A stretch of 56,059 bases of DNA from a bacterium. Lineage in GTDB: Bacteria; Cyanobacteriota; Vampirovibrionia; Gastranaerophilales; Gastranaerophilaceae. Positions 15,837 through 24,488 of the stretch are shown here, one piece after another. The translations under genes and the position numbers were made by a program. The notes under the pieces are model-generated. The model ran no database searches. It was given only the letters and a program-made list of their open reading frames with translations, and was not told the DNA's origin. Within the stretch, counting starts at the first letter, position 1. Each line of letters begins with the position of its first letter. Location: NCBI GenBank assembly GCA_017478515.1, contig JAFVDH010000064.1, positions 1-56,059 of the forward strand, read 5' to 3'.

Positions 15837-16640
15837 TTAGTCAATATCAGCAATCGGGAAGAGTGATTTTAAGTATTTAACATTTTCTATCTCAATATCA
15901 GAATACAAAGCACATTCCTTAGTTTCTGCTTTTGCCAGAATTTCTGCTGTAGGAGAAATAATCATTGATGTTCCTATTGCATACAATCTGTTTCCGCATT
16001 CTTTTGTTTGGTTGCTTACAATGTAGTAAACCATATTGTCGTAAGCCCTTGTTCTGTTTAGTGAAATCCACATTTCTTGTGCATATTTAAAACTGTTTTC
16101 GTCTTTATAAATTTCGGCAGGAACAATCCAGCAGGCAGGTAATACAATCATATCAACATTTTCTTTTATTAATTTATTAAAATGCAAAGGATATCTTGCA
16201 TCAAAGCAAATAGCCATGCCTACTTTTGCAAAATCAAATTCTGCCGTAACAATTCTTTCTCCGGCCGTTATATTTGCACTTTCATTTCCTCCCATATAAT
16301 CATACAGATGAATTTTATCGTATTCTGCAATTATTTCCCCGTTTCTGTTTATGGCAAAAGAGGTATTATACATTTTATTTTCTATTTTTCTTGCAACTGT
16401 TCCTGCAATAATATTTGTATTATATTTTTTAGCTAAATTTTGAATAAATTTTATAGTTTCCCCGCCTGTTTTGTCTTCAGGTATTTTGTGATACTCTACG
16501 TTTGTCGAAAAGAATTCAGGCATGACAACAAGGTCTAATTTTTTGTCTGAATTCTTTTTTATGTAGTATTCAATTTTTCCTAAATTAATTTCTTTTTCTC
16601 CCATAAGGGAATTTATTTGTATATTTAAAATTCCTGCCAT
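15837..16640 (-). CDS. Carbon-nitrogen hydrolase (nitrilase superfamily amidase)
   Basis: A 267-residue nitrilase-superfamily enzyme with the complete Glu-Lys-Cys triad: Glu42 in VVMPEFFS, Lys in AEYDKIHLYD (about 112) and Cys in GMAICFDARYP (about 147). It should hydrolyse a non-peptide C-N bond of an amide. The overall sequence resembles the omega-amidase / YafV / Nit2 branch, but the substrate is not certain. A canonical GGAGGT ribosome-binding site lies ahead of the ATG at 16640. The gene is monocistronic and convergent with the chromate transporter. Confidence 0.87.
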   Translation of the reverse strand: MAGILNIQINSLMGEKEINLGKIEYYIKKNSDKKLDLVVMPEFFSTNVEYHKIPEDKTGGETIKFIQNLAKKYNTNIIAGTVARKIENKMYNTSFAINRNGEIIAEYDKIHLYDYMGGNESANITAGERIVTAEFDFAKVGMAICFDARYPLHFNKLIKENVDMIVLPACWIVPAEIYKDENSFKYAQEMWISLNRTRAYDNMVYYIVSNQTKECGNRLYAIGTSMIISPTAEILAKAETKECALYSDIEIENVKYLKSLFPIADID

Positions 16641-16817
16641 AATTTTTACCTCCGATAAAATTTTATAATAAACTATTTTTAAAGATTGGAATATTTTTAT
16701 TTGTTTAAGTTTTATCCAATTTCAAAGTACAATTTTATTGGAAAAATTCAAATTATATTTTTGTAACAATTTGTACATAATTTAGCGGATATTTACGAAA
16801 AATAGTAAAGTTTTTTT

Positions 16818-16846
16818 TTGTTAATACGTTTAAAACCATGTATACA
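16818..16846 (+). promoter_or_regulatory. Promoter of the giant toxin-like gene
   Basis: TTGTTA at 16818-16823 and TATACA at 16841-16846 are 17 nt apart, giving a leader of about 12 nt with AGGT before the ATG. The spacer holds CGTTTAAAACCATG (16827-16840), which recurs with one mismatch at 52060-52073 ahead of another large unknown gene. Confidence 0.5.
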
Positions 16847-16864
16847 TATATATTTTAGGTAGTC

Positions 16865-19800
16865 ATGACAAGCGGAAGCGAATTCAAATTAGGCGGTAAT
16901 AGCGGTAATAGCGTAGATTTGGCAAAACTTAAATCCGGTGCAAAACGTACGGATTTTGAGTCTGATGCCAAAATGCTTAAGGTTTTTGATGCTATTGATA
17001 CAAACTCAAACCAAACTCTTGATATGAACGAGGTTACGGTTTTTGTTGATAGTATGAAAAATGCTGCTAACGGTGATGAAACAATTACCAATAAAGAAGC
17101 TCAGCAAGTATTCCAGGCCCAACAAGAAAGAGCTAAAGCTCAAGGTGAAGATGCTAAAAAATACAATATAAAAGCAAAAGAACTCTTTGGCTTTGTAAAT
17201 AAGTTTTTGGAAGTTTCGGCTAACAGTCCGATAAAATCATCTGTTGTTGATGAGTTGGGAAATCAAACTTTAACCTATGAAGATGGTTCCCAAGAAATAC
17301 TAAATAAAGATGGTTCGAAAGTTTTAATTCAAATTGTTGACGGCAAAAAATTGTCAAGAACAATGGATAAAGAAGGCAATGTAACAGAAGATGTTTACAC
17401 GGATGAAGAATCAGGTGAAACCGAAACTTTGTCTTACGAAAACGGCAAATTAAAATCACATGTTTTAACAAATAAAACAACAACCACGTTTTTAGGAGTA
17501 GAAGACGGATTTTCAAAAGGAAAACCTATAAAGCAAATTATAGGTCAAGGTACAGAAAATCAAGAAATTATAGAATATGATTATACTTCTGAAAATGACT
17601 ATACAAGAACATCACAAAAAGGTGATATTACCAATGTTTCTAAGTTTGTAAACGGTGAATTTGACTCCTCTGTGGCAACTCAATATAAAAACGGAATAAA
17701 AGTTCAAGAACTATCAGTTGACAGTAATGGAACTCAAATTCGCAAATTGTTTGATTCTAATGGAAAATTAAAGTATGATGCTGTAACTACTTCAGACGGA
17801 ACAACAACAGAATCAACATATAATGACTCAGGAAGAAAATTACAATCTGTAATGACTTCTCCTGACGGAACAGTTAAAGCAGCGAAATATGACGGCAGAG
17901 GAAATACTATTGTAGTTGTTCAAAATGGTGAAACCTTTGAACAAATCTGCCAAACTTTTGACAGAACAAAAGCAGAATTGGTGCATACAAATAGAGGAAT
18001 AGGCACCGTTCATTATAACAACGGTCAACCATATTTCTTAGCAGGAGAAACAATAAGAGTTTCAGGTGAATTTGCTCCTGATTTTAAAGGTTTGCAAGGC
18101 AGAGTATCTGCTGAACAGGCTCAAGGACAATATGCGGCTCAAGAACAACAGCGTGTTGCTCAAAGACTTCAAGGCAAAGAACTTAAAGAAGTAACCGTAG
18201 GACAAAATTATAACAACTGGACAGATTATGCTAGAGATTTATTGCGTTCGGAATTGGGCAGAGAACCAAGTAAAGAAGAGTTTACAAACAAAGCAAACGA
18301 GTTGGTAATGATTAATAGCGGAATATCAGTTCCTAAAAAAGGAATGACTATCCGTACTACAAAAACAGAAGCTGAATTACGTCAAGAAAGAGCCGTACAA
18401 GCTCAACAAAGAAGAGATGCAGAAGAGGCAGCTCAAAATCAGGCTTGGAAAGCAAGAATGGAGGCTCAAGGTTCTGAAATTGCAGATGTTTTGTATACCG
18501 AACTTAGAAAAACAGAAACAAGAACTGTTGATAATAACCAAAACTTTAAAAATGCTTTAAGACGTATTAATTCAATGAATGTTGTTGAAACATTTAAAGC
18601 TTACGGTAGAAAATCTCCAAATGAGTCATTGGCAAAAGCTATTTCGTGGGAAGTAACAAGTACCAATAAAGCAATAAGAGGTGCTGAAAGTCATATTTTT
18701 AGTTCATTATCAGCAAGAGCAAGACAAGCCGGTGTGCCTGCTCAGCATGTCCAAAATTTTGAACAACAAGCCGCTCTTGCAATGAACAGTAATAGTGCTG
18801 ATGACTTAGAAAGAGTAATGTCTGATTTCGTTCAAGCTATTGAAAACAGAGAAAACTTGAGCCGTAGTGAAATTCAGGATGTTCAGGTAAGAACTTTTTC
18901 TGAAAATAGCAGCCGTGCAGTTCAAGCCCTTGATGCTATATATAATGATGCTCAACAAATACTTCAAAATCATAACGAAACAAGCGGATGGTCATCAAAG
19001 GCTGTTCATGGGTTAAGAAATTTCTATGATAACTGTTTGCCGGGTTCATATTTGAGCCCAGAGAGAATGAATACGGAAATGAAACAGTATAAGAGAGATT
19101 TAGATGCATTAAGACAGTATTCTGCTGCATCAGGTTCTGACTTGCCTGGTATTATGACTCAAGGAAAGAAAGACCCCGTTACAGGCCTTCCTGTAAGATC
19201 AAATGAAGATAATTTTAAATCAGCGTTTTACCGTATATATGGAGTTGATTACGACCCTGTTGCAGTTGAGGCTTATTCAAAAAAACGTACTCAATATCAA
19301 CAAGCTGCTGCAGCAAATGCTCAAGAAATAAAATTTAATGCTGATTGTTCAAATCTTATAAATGGTGATGGAGTCTTAAGAGAAGAAACTTCTGCACATG
19401 CTACTCAGACCGGAGCTACTTATACAATAACAACAGCAACAAAACAACAGGTTTACGACAGAGAATTAAAAAAATTCGCAGCCTTTGTCGGTCAAGGTAA
19501 TGCACAAGAAGGTCTAAAAGGCTTAAACGAATTGATGAGAAAATCAGGTATTAATCCTGAAACAGCTTCAATTGATGATAAGTATAGATTTTTATCTCAA
19601 CAAGCAAAAGTGATAAGTAACGGATTGCATCAAAATACTCAAGCTGCAACAGGCGGTAAGAAATTTGACGAAATTCAAAGAGAATATAATCATTCGTATG
19701 CCACTGCTTTTGGAACAAAAAATGACGTTCAAAGAAGAGTTACACAATATGTAGATTCAGTAGAAACAAGCTCTATGATATTAAAATCAGGAGTTAAAAT

Positions 19801-21964
19801 TGTTGGCGGCGTAGTAATTGGTATTGCAACAGGTGGAACAGGTTTTGTAGCAATGGCAACAGCTGCCGGAGCACAAACTGCATTATCATTTACTGTAGAT
19901 GCGTCTGATTTGGCTACATCTCAAAGAGGCGGAACAACAGATCAATATTTAAGAATTGCCGGTCAATCAGCTGTTGATGGACTTTCTCAGTTTGGAAGCG
20001 GTTATACATCTATTTTAATTAAAAATACCGCATTACCTACTGCATCAAAAATATTATTAAACACTGCTTCAGATACATTGATTGATATGGGTGTAGAATA
20101 TATTAATACAGGAGAAGTTACTCTTGAAAATACAATAATATCTGCATTAGCATCAGGTGCTGGTAATACGATTTCTTATGCACCTGAATTGAGACAAGAA
20201 TACAGAGCAAGACAGCTATCCAGAGAACTTGATGCTGCAATAGATGCAACTGATTTATCATCTAATCAAAGTATTCCTTGGTCTGCTTCCGAAGTTGAAG
20301 CAATAAATCCTGAACATTCAAGATACAGTGTAACAGTTGCTGCTGATGAAATGGGTGGAGTTGCAACTCAAGATTTGGGCCATGGAATAAGAGGGATTGT
20401 AGATGATCCGGGTCATATCAGAGTTGATGTAACGTCTACTCAAATGCGTCATGCTGTTGCTGATGTTGCAAGTTTAGGTATTGATACTAATTCTGAATTT
20501 GGAAGAGGTCTTGTGAGACTTGAAAATATTCAGCAAGCAAGAACATCATACTCTCCAAGTGCAAACGGAGTACCAAGATTTGCAGGAACAACCGCTGATA
20601 ATGTGACTCCTTATGGTACGTTTAGAAGTAATCAACAAGTTATTGCAATGGGATTACAAGATGATATTTCTCTTGTTCAGGATTGCGGAACTTTAGCAGG
20701 TAAGGCTTATGCTCCTGATTCTAGAACTGTTAATGTTGATGGATGGAATATGATTTCATCTGCCTCTGCTGAAAATGGTTTTGCGGCTAAAGCTTTTCAA
20801 AAAGACGGTAAAATAGTTATAGCATTGAGAGGTTCCGACGATGCGGCTGATTTAGTTTCAGACTTTAGAATGCTTTCTGGCAGAACACCTGAACAATTAC
20901 AAAATGCTTCAGCCTTTGTTGCTCAAATTAAAGAACAGTATCCGGATGCAAAAATTATTGTAACAGGCCATTCATTGGGTGGTTCTTTAACAGAAATGGT
21001 TGCATCTCAATACGATGACGTATTAGGTATTACATTTGATGCTGTTGGTACCAGAAGTATTGTTGAAAATGCGGGCGGAGCATTAAAAGATAACCATAAT
21101 ACAGTTAATTACATAATCAATGGAGACGTATTATCAAATGCGGATGCTCATGTAGGTCAAGTAGTTTTGGCTGATGCTGTTGTTCAAAATGGAAGAGTAA
21201 ACAGTCCTCATGCTATCGGAAACTTTATGGGTATCGGAAATAACTCTTTGGCTGGTGTTGAACAGGGCGTTGTTGCAAGAACTGTTTCTGCTAATGCTGG
21301 TCAAACAAGATTAGCTGATTTAATCGGTCAATCTGCTGATGGCTCTGTAACTCTTGATAAAAACCAATTTAGAAGTATTGCATCTCAATTTGAATATGAT
21401 GTAAATACTTTAGGGGCAGATTTAAACGCTTTACAATCTCAAATAAGCTCAGTTGCAGATTCTGCTCAAAGAGCACAGCTTCAATCAATGATTGATGCCA
21501 GACGTACTGCAATAACTCAAGGTACTGATATCGCAAGCAATTCTCATACTGTTAGAGCTATGTCAGGCGACCAAATTAATGAAGTTTTAGCCAGAGATTA
21601 TGGATTTACTGAACCCGGATTTTTGGGTGGTAATACACTATCTGCTGAAATTGTTGTTGACAAGCCTACAAAACTTGTAAGAGTATTTAATGATGAAAAC
21701 TCATTTGCAAAAGGTGCATGGTTAATGCCTTATGATCAAATAGTAGGCAAAACTCCTGAAGAAATTAAAGATTTCTTTGCTTTACCGAATATGCCAAAAT
21801 ATATCGTTGAAGTAGAAGTTCCTGCCGGAACAAAAATGTTTACAGGTCTTTGCAATCCTCTTGAAGGCTGGGGCAACGGCGGAGGAACTCAATTCTTTAT
21901 AGCAGGCGACATAAAACCTAAACAATATGGTCAAATTAGATTAATTCAAGGTTCTGCAAATTAG
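16865..21964 (+). CDS. Giant multidomain protein: EF-hand, sequence repeats, LysM, class-3 lipase and toxin-like C-terminus
   Basis: 1699 residues, with no classical signal peptide. Domains in order: an EF-hand loop DTNSNQTLDMNE at 45-56; degenerate YD/MORN-like repeats (about 120-350) rich in 'DGS..Y..G' units; a LysM-like segment NGETFEQICQTF (about 355-400) and a second related stretch; a long polar helical region (about 420-970); a Gly/Ala-rich hydrophobic patch (about 980-1030); a class-3 lipase-like domain (about 1280-1440) with GHSLGG, nucleophile Ser1370; and a C-terminal domain (about 1560-1699). The last contains LPNMPKYIVEVEVPAGTKMF and ends with a GGGTQFF motif (1672-1678), as in NADase/ADP-ribosyltransferase-type toxin modules. 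This order, and the small gene behind it, suggest a polymorphic toxin or surface effector. Individual domain calls are by eye. Confidence 0.75.
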   Translation: MTSGSEFKLGGNSGNSVDLAKLKSGAKRTDFESDAKMLKVFDAIDTNSNQTLDMNEVTVFVDSMKNAANGDETITNKEAQQVFQAQQERAKAQGEDAKKYNIKAKELFGFVNKFLEVSANSPIKSSVVDELGNQTLTYEDGSQEILNKDGSKVLIQIVDGKKLSRTMDKEGNVTEDVYTDEESGETETLSYENGKLKSHVLTNKTTTTFLGVEDGFSKGKPIKQIIGQGTENQEIIEYDYTSENDYTRTSQKGDITNVSKFVNGEFDSSVATQYKNGIKVQELSVDSNGTQIRKLFDSNGKLKYDAVTTSDGTTTESTYNDSGRKLQSVMTSPDGTVKAAKYDGRGNTIVVVQNGETFEQICQTFDRTKAELVHTNRGIGTVHYNNGQPYFLAGETIRVSGEFAPDFKGLQGRVSAEQAQGQYAAQEQQRVAQRLQGKELKEVTVGQNYNNWTDYARDLLRSELGREPSKEEFTNKANELVMINSGISVPKKGMTIRTTKTEAELRQERAVQAQQRRDAEEAAQNQAWKARMEAQGSEIADVLYTELRKTETRTVDNNQNFKNALRRINSMNVVETFKAYGRKSPNESLAKAISWEVTSTNKAIRGAESHIFSSLSARARQAGVPAQHVQNFEQQAALAMNSNSADDLERVMSDFVQAIENRENLSRSEIQDVQVRTFSENSSRAVQALDAIYNDAQQILQNHNETSGWSSKAVHGLRNFYDNCLPGSYLSPERMNTEMKQYKRDLDALRQYSAASGSDLPGIMTQGKKDPVTGLPVRSNEDNFKSAFYRIYGVDYDPVAVEAYSKKRTQYQQAAAANAQEIKFNADCSNLINGDGVLREETSAHATQTGATYTITTATKQQVYDRELKKFAAFVGQGNAQEGLKGLNELMRKSGINPETASIDDKYRFLSQQAKVISNGLHQNTQAATGGKKFDEIQREYNHSYATAFGTKNDVQRRVTQYVDSVETSSMILKSGVKIVGGVVIGIATGGTGFVAMATAAGAQTALSFTVDASDLATSQRGGTTDQYLRIAGQSAVDGLSQFGSGYTSILIKNTALPTASKILLNTASDTLIDMGVEYINTGEVTLENTIISALASGAGNTISYAPELRQEYRARQLSRELDAAIDATDLSSNQSIPWSASEVEAINPEHSRYSVTVAADEMGGVATQDLGHGIRGIVDDPGHIRVDVTSTQMRHAVADVASLGIDTNSEFGRGLVRLENIQQARTSYSPSANGVPRFAGTTADNVTPYGTFRSNQQVIAMGLQDDISLVQDCGTLAGKAYAPDSRTVNVDGWNMISSASAENGFAAKAFQKDGKIVIALRGSDDAADLVSDFRMLSGRTPEQLQNASAFVAQIKEQYPDAKIIVTGHSLGGSLTEMVASQYDDVLGITFDAVGTRSIVENAGGALKDNHNTVNYIINGDVLSNADAHVGQVVLADAVVQNGRVNSPHAIGNFMGIGNNSLAGVEQGVVARTVSANAGQTRLADLIGQSADGSVTLDKNQFRSIASQFEYDVNTLGADLNALQSQISSVADSAQRAQLQSMIDARRTAITQGTDIASNSHTVRAMSGDQINEVLARDYGFTEPGFLGGNTLSAEIVVDKPTKLVRVFNDENSFAKGAWLMPYDQIVGKTPEEIKDFFALPNMPKYIVEVEVPAGTKMFTGLCNPLEGWGNGGGTQFFIAGDIKPKQYGQIRLIQGSAN

Positions 21965-22008
21965 TTTGAATAATTTTTTATTGATTGTATATTATTTTAA
22001 GGTTAGAA

Positions 22009-22028
22009 TAGTAATGCATAAATTACTA
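22009..22028 (+). promoter_or_regulatory. Small inverted repeat between toxin-like and immunity-like genes
   Basis: TAGTAAT (22009-22015) and ATTACTA (22022-22028) form a perfect 7-bp dyad with a 6-nt loop, directly followed by a TATAAT at 22029-22034. This could be a separate promoter with operator for the 115-aa gene, or a short hairpin in the intercistronic RNA. Confidence 0.35.
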
Positions 22029-22085
22029 TATAATAACATTGAAATCTGCTAGTGCGGTAATTCAACAAACAGGAAAGATTTTTAA

Positions 22086-22433
22086 ATGGATATAAAGTTT
22101 GAAGAAAATAAGTTAAGTTTACCTTTTACAAAGGTGTCTTTTAAATATAACATTGACCGAATATTGGAATCTAAGGGCAGAATTATTGTACTGCTTGATA
22201 TTCCTAATGACGATGATACTATTAATAATATTTTTGCACTTGATATTAATGGTAAAAAATTGTGGAGAGTTCAACCTTTGAACGAGTTTAATCCTGATAT
22301 TGCTCAGTTTAGTCCATATATCGGTATTTCTCTTCTAGATAACGGAAATATTTCTGCTACGAATTATTTTGGGATGAATTATGAAGTTTCTGTCGATGAC
22401 GGCAAAATTTTGGGTGCACATTTGGCAAAATAA
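22086..22433 (+). CDS. Small cytoplasmic protein, probable immunity protein of the upstream toxin-like gene
   Basis: A 115-residue protein without signal peptide or membrane segment. It is beta-rich and acidic, with RIIVLLDIPNDDDTINNIFALD, NGKKLWRVQP, PYIGISLLDNGNISATNYFG and a final YEVSVDDGKILG. This 'NIFALD.NGK.LWR ... GNI.A.N..G..YEVD...GKI' pattern is one I associate with small immunity proteins downstream of polymorphic toxins in other bacteria. An AGGAAAG ribosome-binding site supports the start. It lies 121 nt downstream of the 1699-residue gene in the same direction. The role is inferred from position and pattern. Confidence 0.6.
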   Translation: MDIKFEENKLSLPFTKVSFKYNIDRILESKGRIIVLLDIPNDDDTINNIFALDINGKKLWRVQPLNEFNPDIAQFSPYIGISLLDNGNISATNYFGMNYEVSVDDGKILGAHLAK

Positions 22434-22558
22434 TTTTTAGTAAAACAATTTGTTTCTTTGGAATATTCTTGTTTGTATGAATGTTTATAATCCACAAGTT
22501 TTTAATCGGGTTTATAAAATAATAATTCAAAAGTTTAATTAAATTTTTAATTAAAATC

Positions 22559-22614
22559 TTGACAGCAAGCCCAAAATGTTTTAATATAATGATACCCCCA
22601 CGGGGTGTTGGTAT
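22559..22614 (+). promoter_or_regulatory. Promoter with CsoR-type operator
   Basis: TTGACA at 22559-22564 and TATAAT at 22585-22590 (spacer 20, or 17 to an overlapping TAATAT) are followed at once by a GC-tract dyad, 22592-22614. The dyad reads TACCCCC-A-CGGGGTG flanked by AT. Runs of C followed by G within AT flanks are the hallmark of CsoR/RcnR-family operators, and in this AT-rich genome the block stands out. It covers the transcription start, as expected for repression. A csoR gene lies 0.65 kb downstream. Confidence 0.65.
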
Positions 22615-22655
22615 TATTGAGCATGTTTTTTTATATATAGTTGAAAGGAGATATT

Positions 22656-23207
22656 ATGAAAAAGCTATTAGCATCACTATTTGTTTTCGGATTAATGTTT
22701 TTTGCCGTAAACAGTGTTTTTGCATGCGAAAATTGCGATTGCTCTCAACAAAAGTGTAATTGTACTTGCGAAAATTGTAAAAATTCAAAATGCGAAAAAT
22801 GTAATTGCAAGGATGACTGTAAATGCAAAAAATGCAAATGTAAAAAAGCAAAAAAATGTGCGTGTTCTAAGGATTGTAAATGTAAAGAAAACGGCAAATG
22901 CACTTGTAAAGACAAATGTAAATGCAAAAAATGCGACTGTGCAGAAGAAAAATGCGACTGTACTTGTGAAAGCTGTAAAAATTCAAAATGCGAAAAATGC
23001 AATTGTAAGGATGACTGCAAATGTGGAAATTGCAAATGTGCAAAATCAGAAAAATGCGCTTGTTCTAAGGATTGTAAATGCAAGGAAAACGGCAAATGCA
23101 CTTGTAAAGATAAATGTAAATGCAAAAAATGCGACGGTGTAGAAAGTAATTGCAAATGCAAAAAATTTAAAAAATGTAAAACAAAATCCGATGACTGTGA
23201 AAAATAA
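22656..23207 (+). CDS. Exported cysteine-rich, metallothionein-like protein with a 66-residue tandem duplication
   Basis: 183 residues: a signal peptide (about 1-23, cleavage near VFA/C) followed by about 160 residues with roughly 48 cysteines, mostly in CxC and CxxC spacing alternating with Lys. Two 66-residue units (DNA 22752-22949 and 22950-23147) are nearly identical in protein and DNA, indicating recent duplication. A good AAAGGAGAT ribosome-binding site sets the start. The composition predicts binding of many soft metal ions such as Cu(I), Zn or Cd. The CsoR-type operator upstream and csoR downstream point to copper. Export is unusual for a metallothionein-like protein. A lipoprotein anchor is less likely because Phe sits at -2 of the only lipobox-like site. 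Confidence 0.75.
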   Translation: MKKLLASLFVFGLMFFAVNSVFACENCDCSQQKCNCTCENCKNSKCEKCNCKDDCKCKKCKCKKAKKCACSKDCKCKENGKCTCKDKCKCKKCDCAEEKCDCTCESCKNSKCEKCNCKDDCKCGNCKCAKSEKCACSKDCKCKENGKCTCKDKCKCKKCDGVESNCKCKKFKKCKTKSDDCEK

Positions 23208-23229
23208 ATTTTTATGGTAACAAGATTTT

Positions 23230-23271
23230 ATAGCACATAGTACAAATTAGTATTATGTGCTATAATTTTTG
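23230..23271 (+). terminator. Terminator hairpin overlapping the csoR -10 box
   Basis: ATAGCACATAGTAC (23230-23243) pairs with GTATTATGTGCTAT (23250-23263), a 14-bp stem with one wobble and a 6-nt loop, followed by AATTTTTG. It ends the Cys-rich gene. Its 3' arm runs into TATAAT (23261-23266), the likely -10 box of csoR, 6 nt before that gene's ATG. Confidence 0.6.
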
Positions 23272-23272
23272 T

Positions 23273-23542
23273 ATGAAAGCGGAATCTAAAACTGTACAAC
23301 GTTTATTAAAAACGGCAAAAGGTCAAATTGACGGTCTTTTAAAAATGATTGACGAAGATAGAGATTGCATGGATATAAGTACTCAGCTTATGTCTACAAT
23401 TTCTATTCTAAAAAAAGTTAATTTTGAAATTTTGTCTGCACATATGAATCACTGTGTGAGAGAATCTTTTGAGCATGATAGCAGTGACAAGCAGTCAAAA
23501 ATGGATGAAGTTTTAGGAATTTTAAATAAACTGTTAAAATAG
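23273..23542 (+). CDS. csoR: CsoR-family copper-sensing repressor
   Basis: An 89-residue all-helical DUF156 repressor. The Cu(I) ligand triad is complete: Cys32 (DRDCMDI), His57 and Cys61 (SAHMNHC), with the 25- and 4-residue spacing of Mycobacterium tuberculosis CsoR. The N-terminal helix has VQRLLKTAKGQIDGLLKM, typical of the family. In the apo state it should block the GC-tract operator at 22592-22614 and release it on binding copper. The start at 23273 is chosen because the family begins about here, and TATAAT lies 6 nt upstream, suggesting a leaderless mRNA. A frame start at 23255 is upstream of that -10 box and is unlikely. Confidence 0.88.
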   Translation: MKAESKTVQRLLKTAKGQIDGLLKMIDEDRDCMDISTQLMSTISILKKVNFEILSAHMNHCVRESFEHDSSDKQSKMDEVLGILNKLLK

Positions 23543-23548
23543 GTATTT

Positions 23549-24400
23549 ATGAAAAGAATTATTACTATACAAGATATTTCATGTGTAGGTAAATGTTCTC
23601 TGACTGTTGCGTTACCTATAATTTCTGCTATGGGTGTAGAGGCTGCTGTGCTGCCTACTGCTGTGTTATCTACTCACACTGCATTTAAAAATTTTACATT
23701 TAGAGATTTAACATCAGATATACCATCCGTATCCAAGCATTTTAAATCCGAAAAATTTAAATTTGATGCAATATATACGGGCTATTTAGGTTCTGTTGAA
23801 CAAATTAATCTTGTTGCTGAATTTTTTGATGAGTTTAAAACTAACGACAATATAATAGTTGTTGACCCTGTTATGGGTGATAACGGAAAACTTTATTCCG
23901 GTTTTACAAAAGACTTTGTTAATAAAATGCGTAGATTATGTTCAAATGCTGATATAATTATTCCTAATTTGACAGAAGCATCTTTTTTACTAGATATTGA
24001 GTATAAAAACGATTATAATGAGGTCTTTATAAAAGATGTTCTAAAACGGTTAAGCGATTTAGGTATTCAAAGGACTGTTTTGACAGGTGTATCTTTCAAT
24101 CAAAATGAAATTGGCACAATGATGTATGATAGTTCAAAAAATGAATATTACAGTTGTTTTAGCGAAAAAATAAATGATTATTTTCATGGTACTGGTGATA
24201 TTTTTGCAAGCACCTGTGTCGGTGCGTTGATGAATGATTTGTCTTTGCAGAAATCTTTAAATGTCGCCGTAGATTACACCTATGAGGCTATAAAAACTAC
24301 TGTTAATTCTAAAAATTCCAACTGGTACGGAGTTGATTTTGAGAGAGTTATTCCTGATTTAATAAAGATGTTGAACGAAGAAAAAGCTTTGGTTTATTAA
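23549..24400 (+). CDS. Pyridoxamine/pyridoxal kinase
   Basis: A 283-residue ribokinase-superfamily kinase. The N-terminus IITIQDISCVGKCSLTVALPI and PTAVLSTHTAF are characteristic of PdxY/pyridoxamine kinases. Downstream are DPVMGDNGKLY, NLTEASFLL and the catalytic FHGTGDIFAS (GTGD anion hole and base). It phosphorylates B6 vitamers for pyridoxal 5'-phosphate salvage. PLP is the cofactor of the three sulfur enzymes at 8-12 kb, although there is no operon link to them. It lies 6 nt after csoR and is probably cotranscribed with it, with an AGG ahead of the ATG. Confidence 0.85.
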   Translation: MKRIITIQDISCVGKCSLTVALPIISAMGVEAAVLPTAVLSTHTAFKNFTFRDLTSDIPSVSKHFKSEKFKFDAIYTGYLGSVEQINLVAEFFDEFKTNDNIIVVDPVMGDNGKLYSGFTKDFVNKMRRLCSNADIIIPNLTEASFLLDIEYKNDYNEVFIKDVLKRLSDLGIQRTVLTGVSFNQNEIGTMMYDSSKNEYYSCFSEKINDYFHGTGDIFASTCVGALMNDLSLQKSLNVAVDYTYEAIKTTVNSKNSNWYGVDFERVIPDLIKMLNEEKALVY

Positions 24401-24439
24401 ATAATTTAACAAGAAATTTAAGATAGTATTGTAAAATTT

Positions 24440-24468
24440 TTGTTTATGCTAAAATCTTCTTATATTAT
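24440..24468 (+). promoter_or_regulatory. Promoter of the rpsF-ssb-rpsR operon
   Basis: TTGTTT (24440-24445) and TATTAT (24463-24468) are separated by 17 nt, about 20 nt upstream of the rpsF start. Confidence 0.45.
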
Positions 24469-24488
24469 TAAGGTTTAAGGAGAAAAAA

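Noticed and set aside
22714..23161. Long open frames in other frames and on the minus strand across the Cys-rich gene
   Set aside because: They arise from the biased, repetitive Cys/Lys codons. Only the frame from 22656 has a ribosome-binding site and signal peptide.
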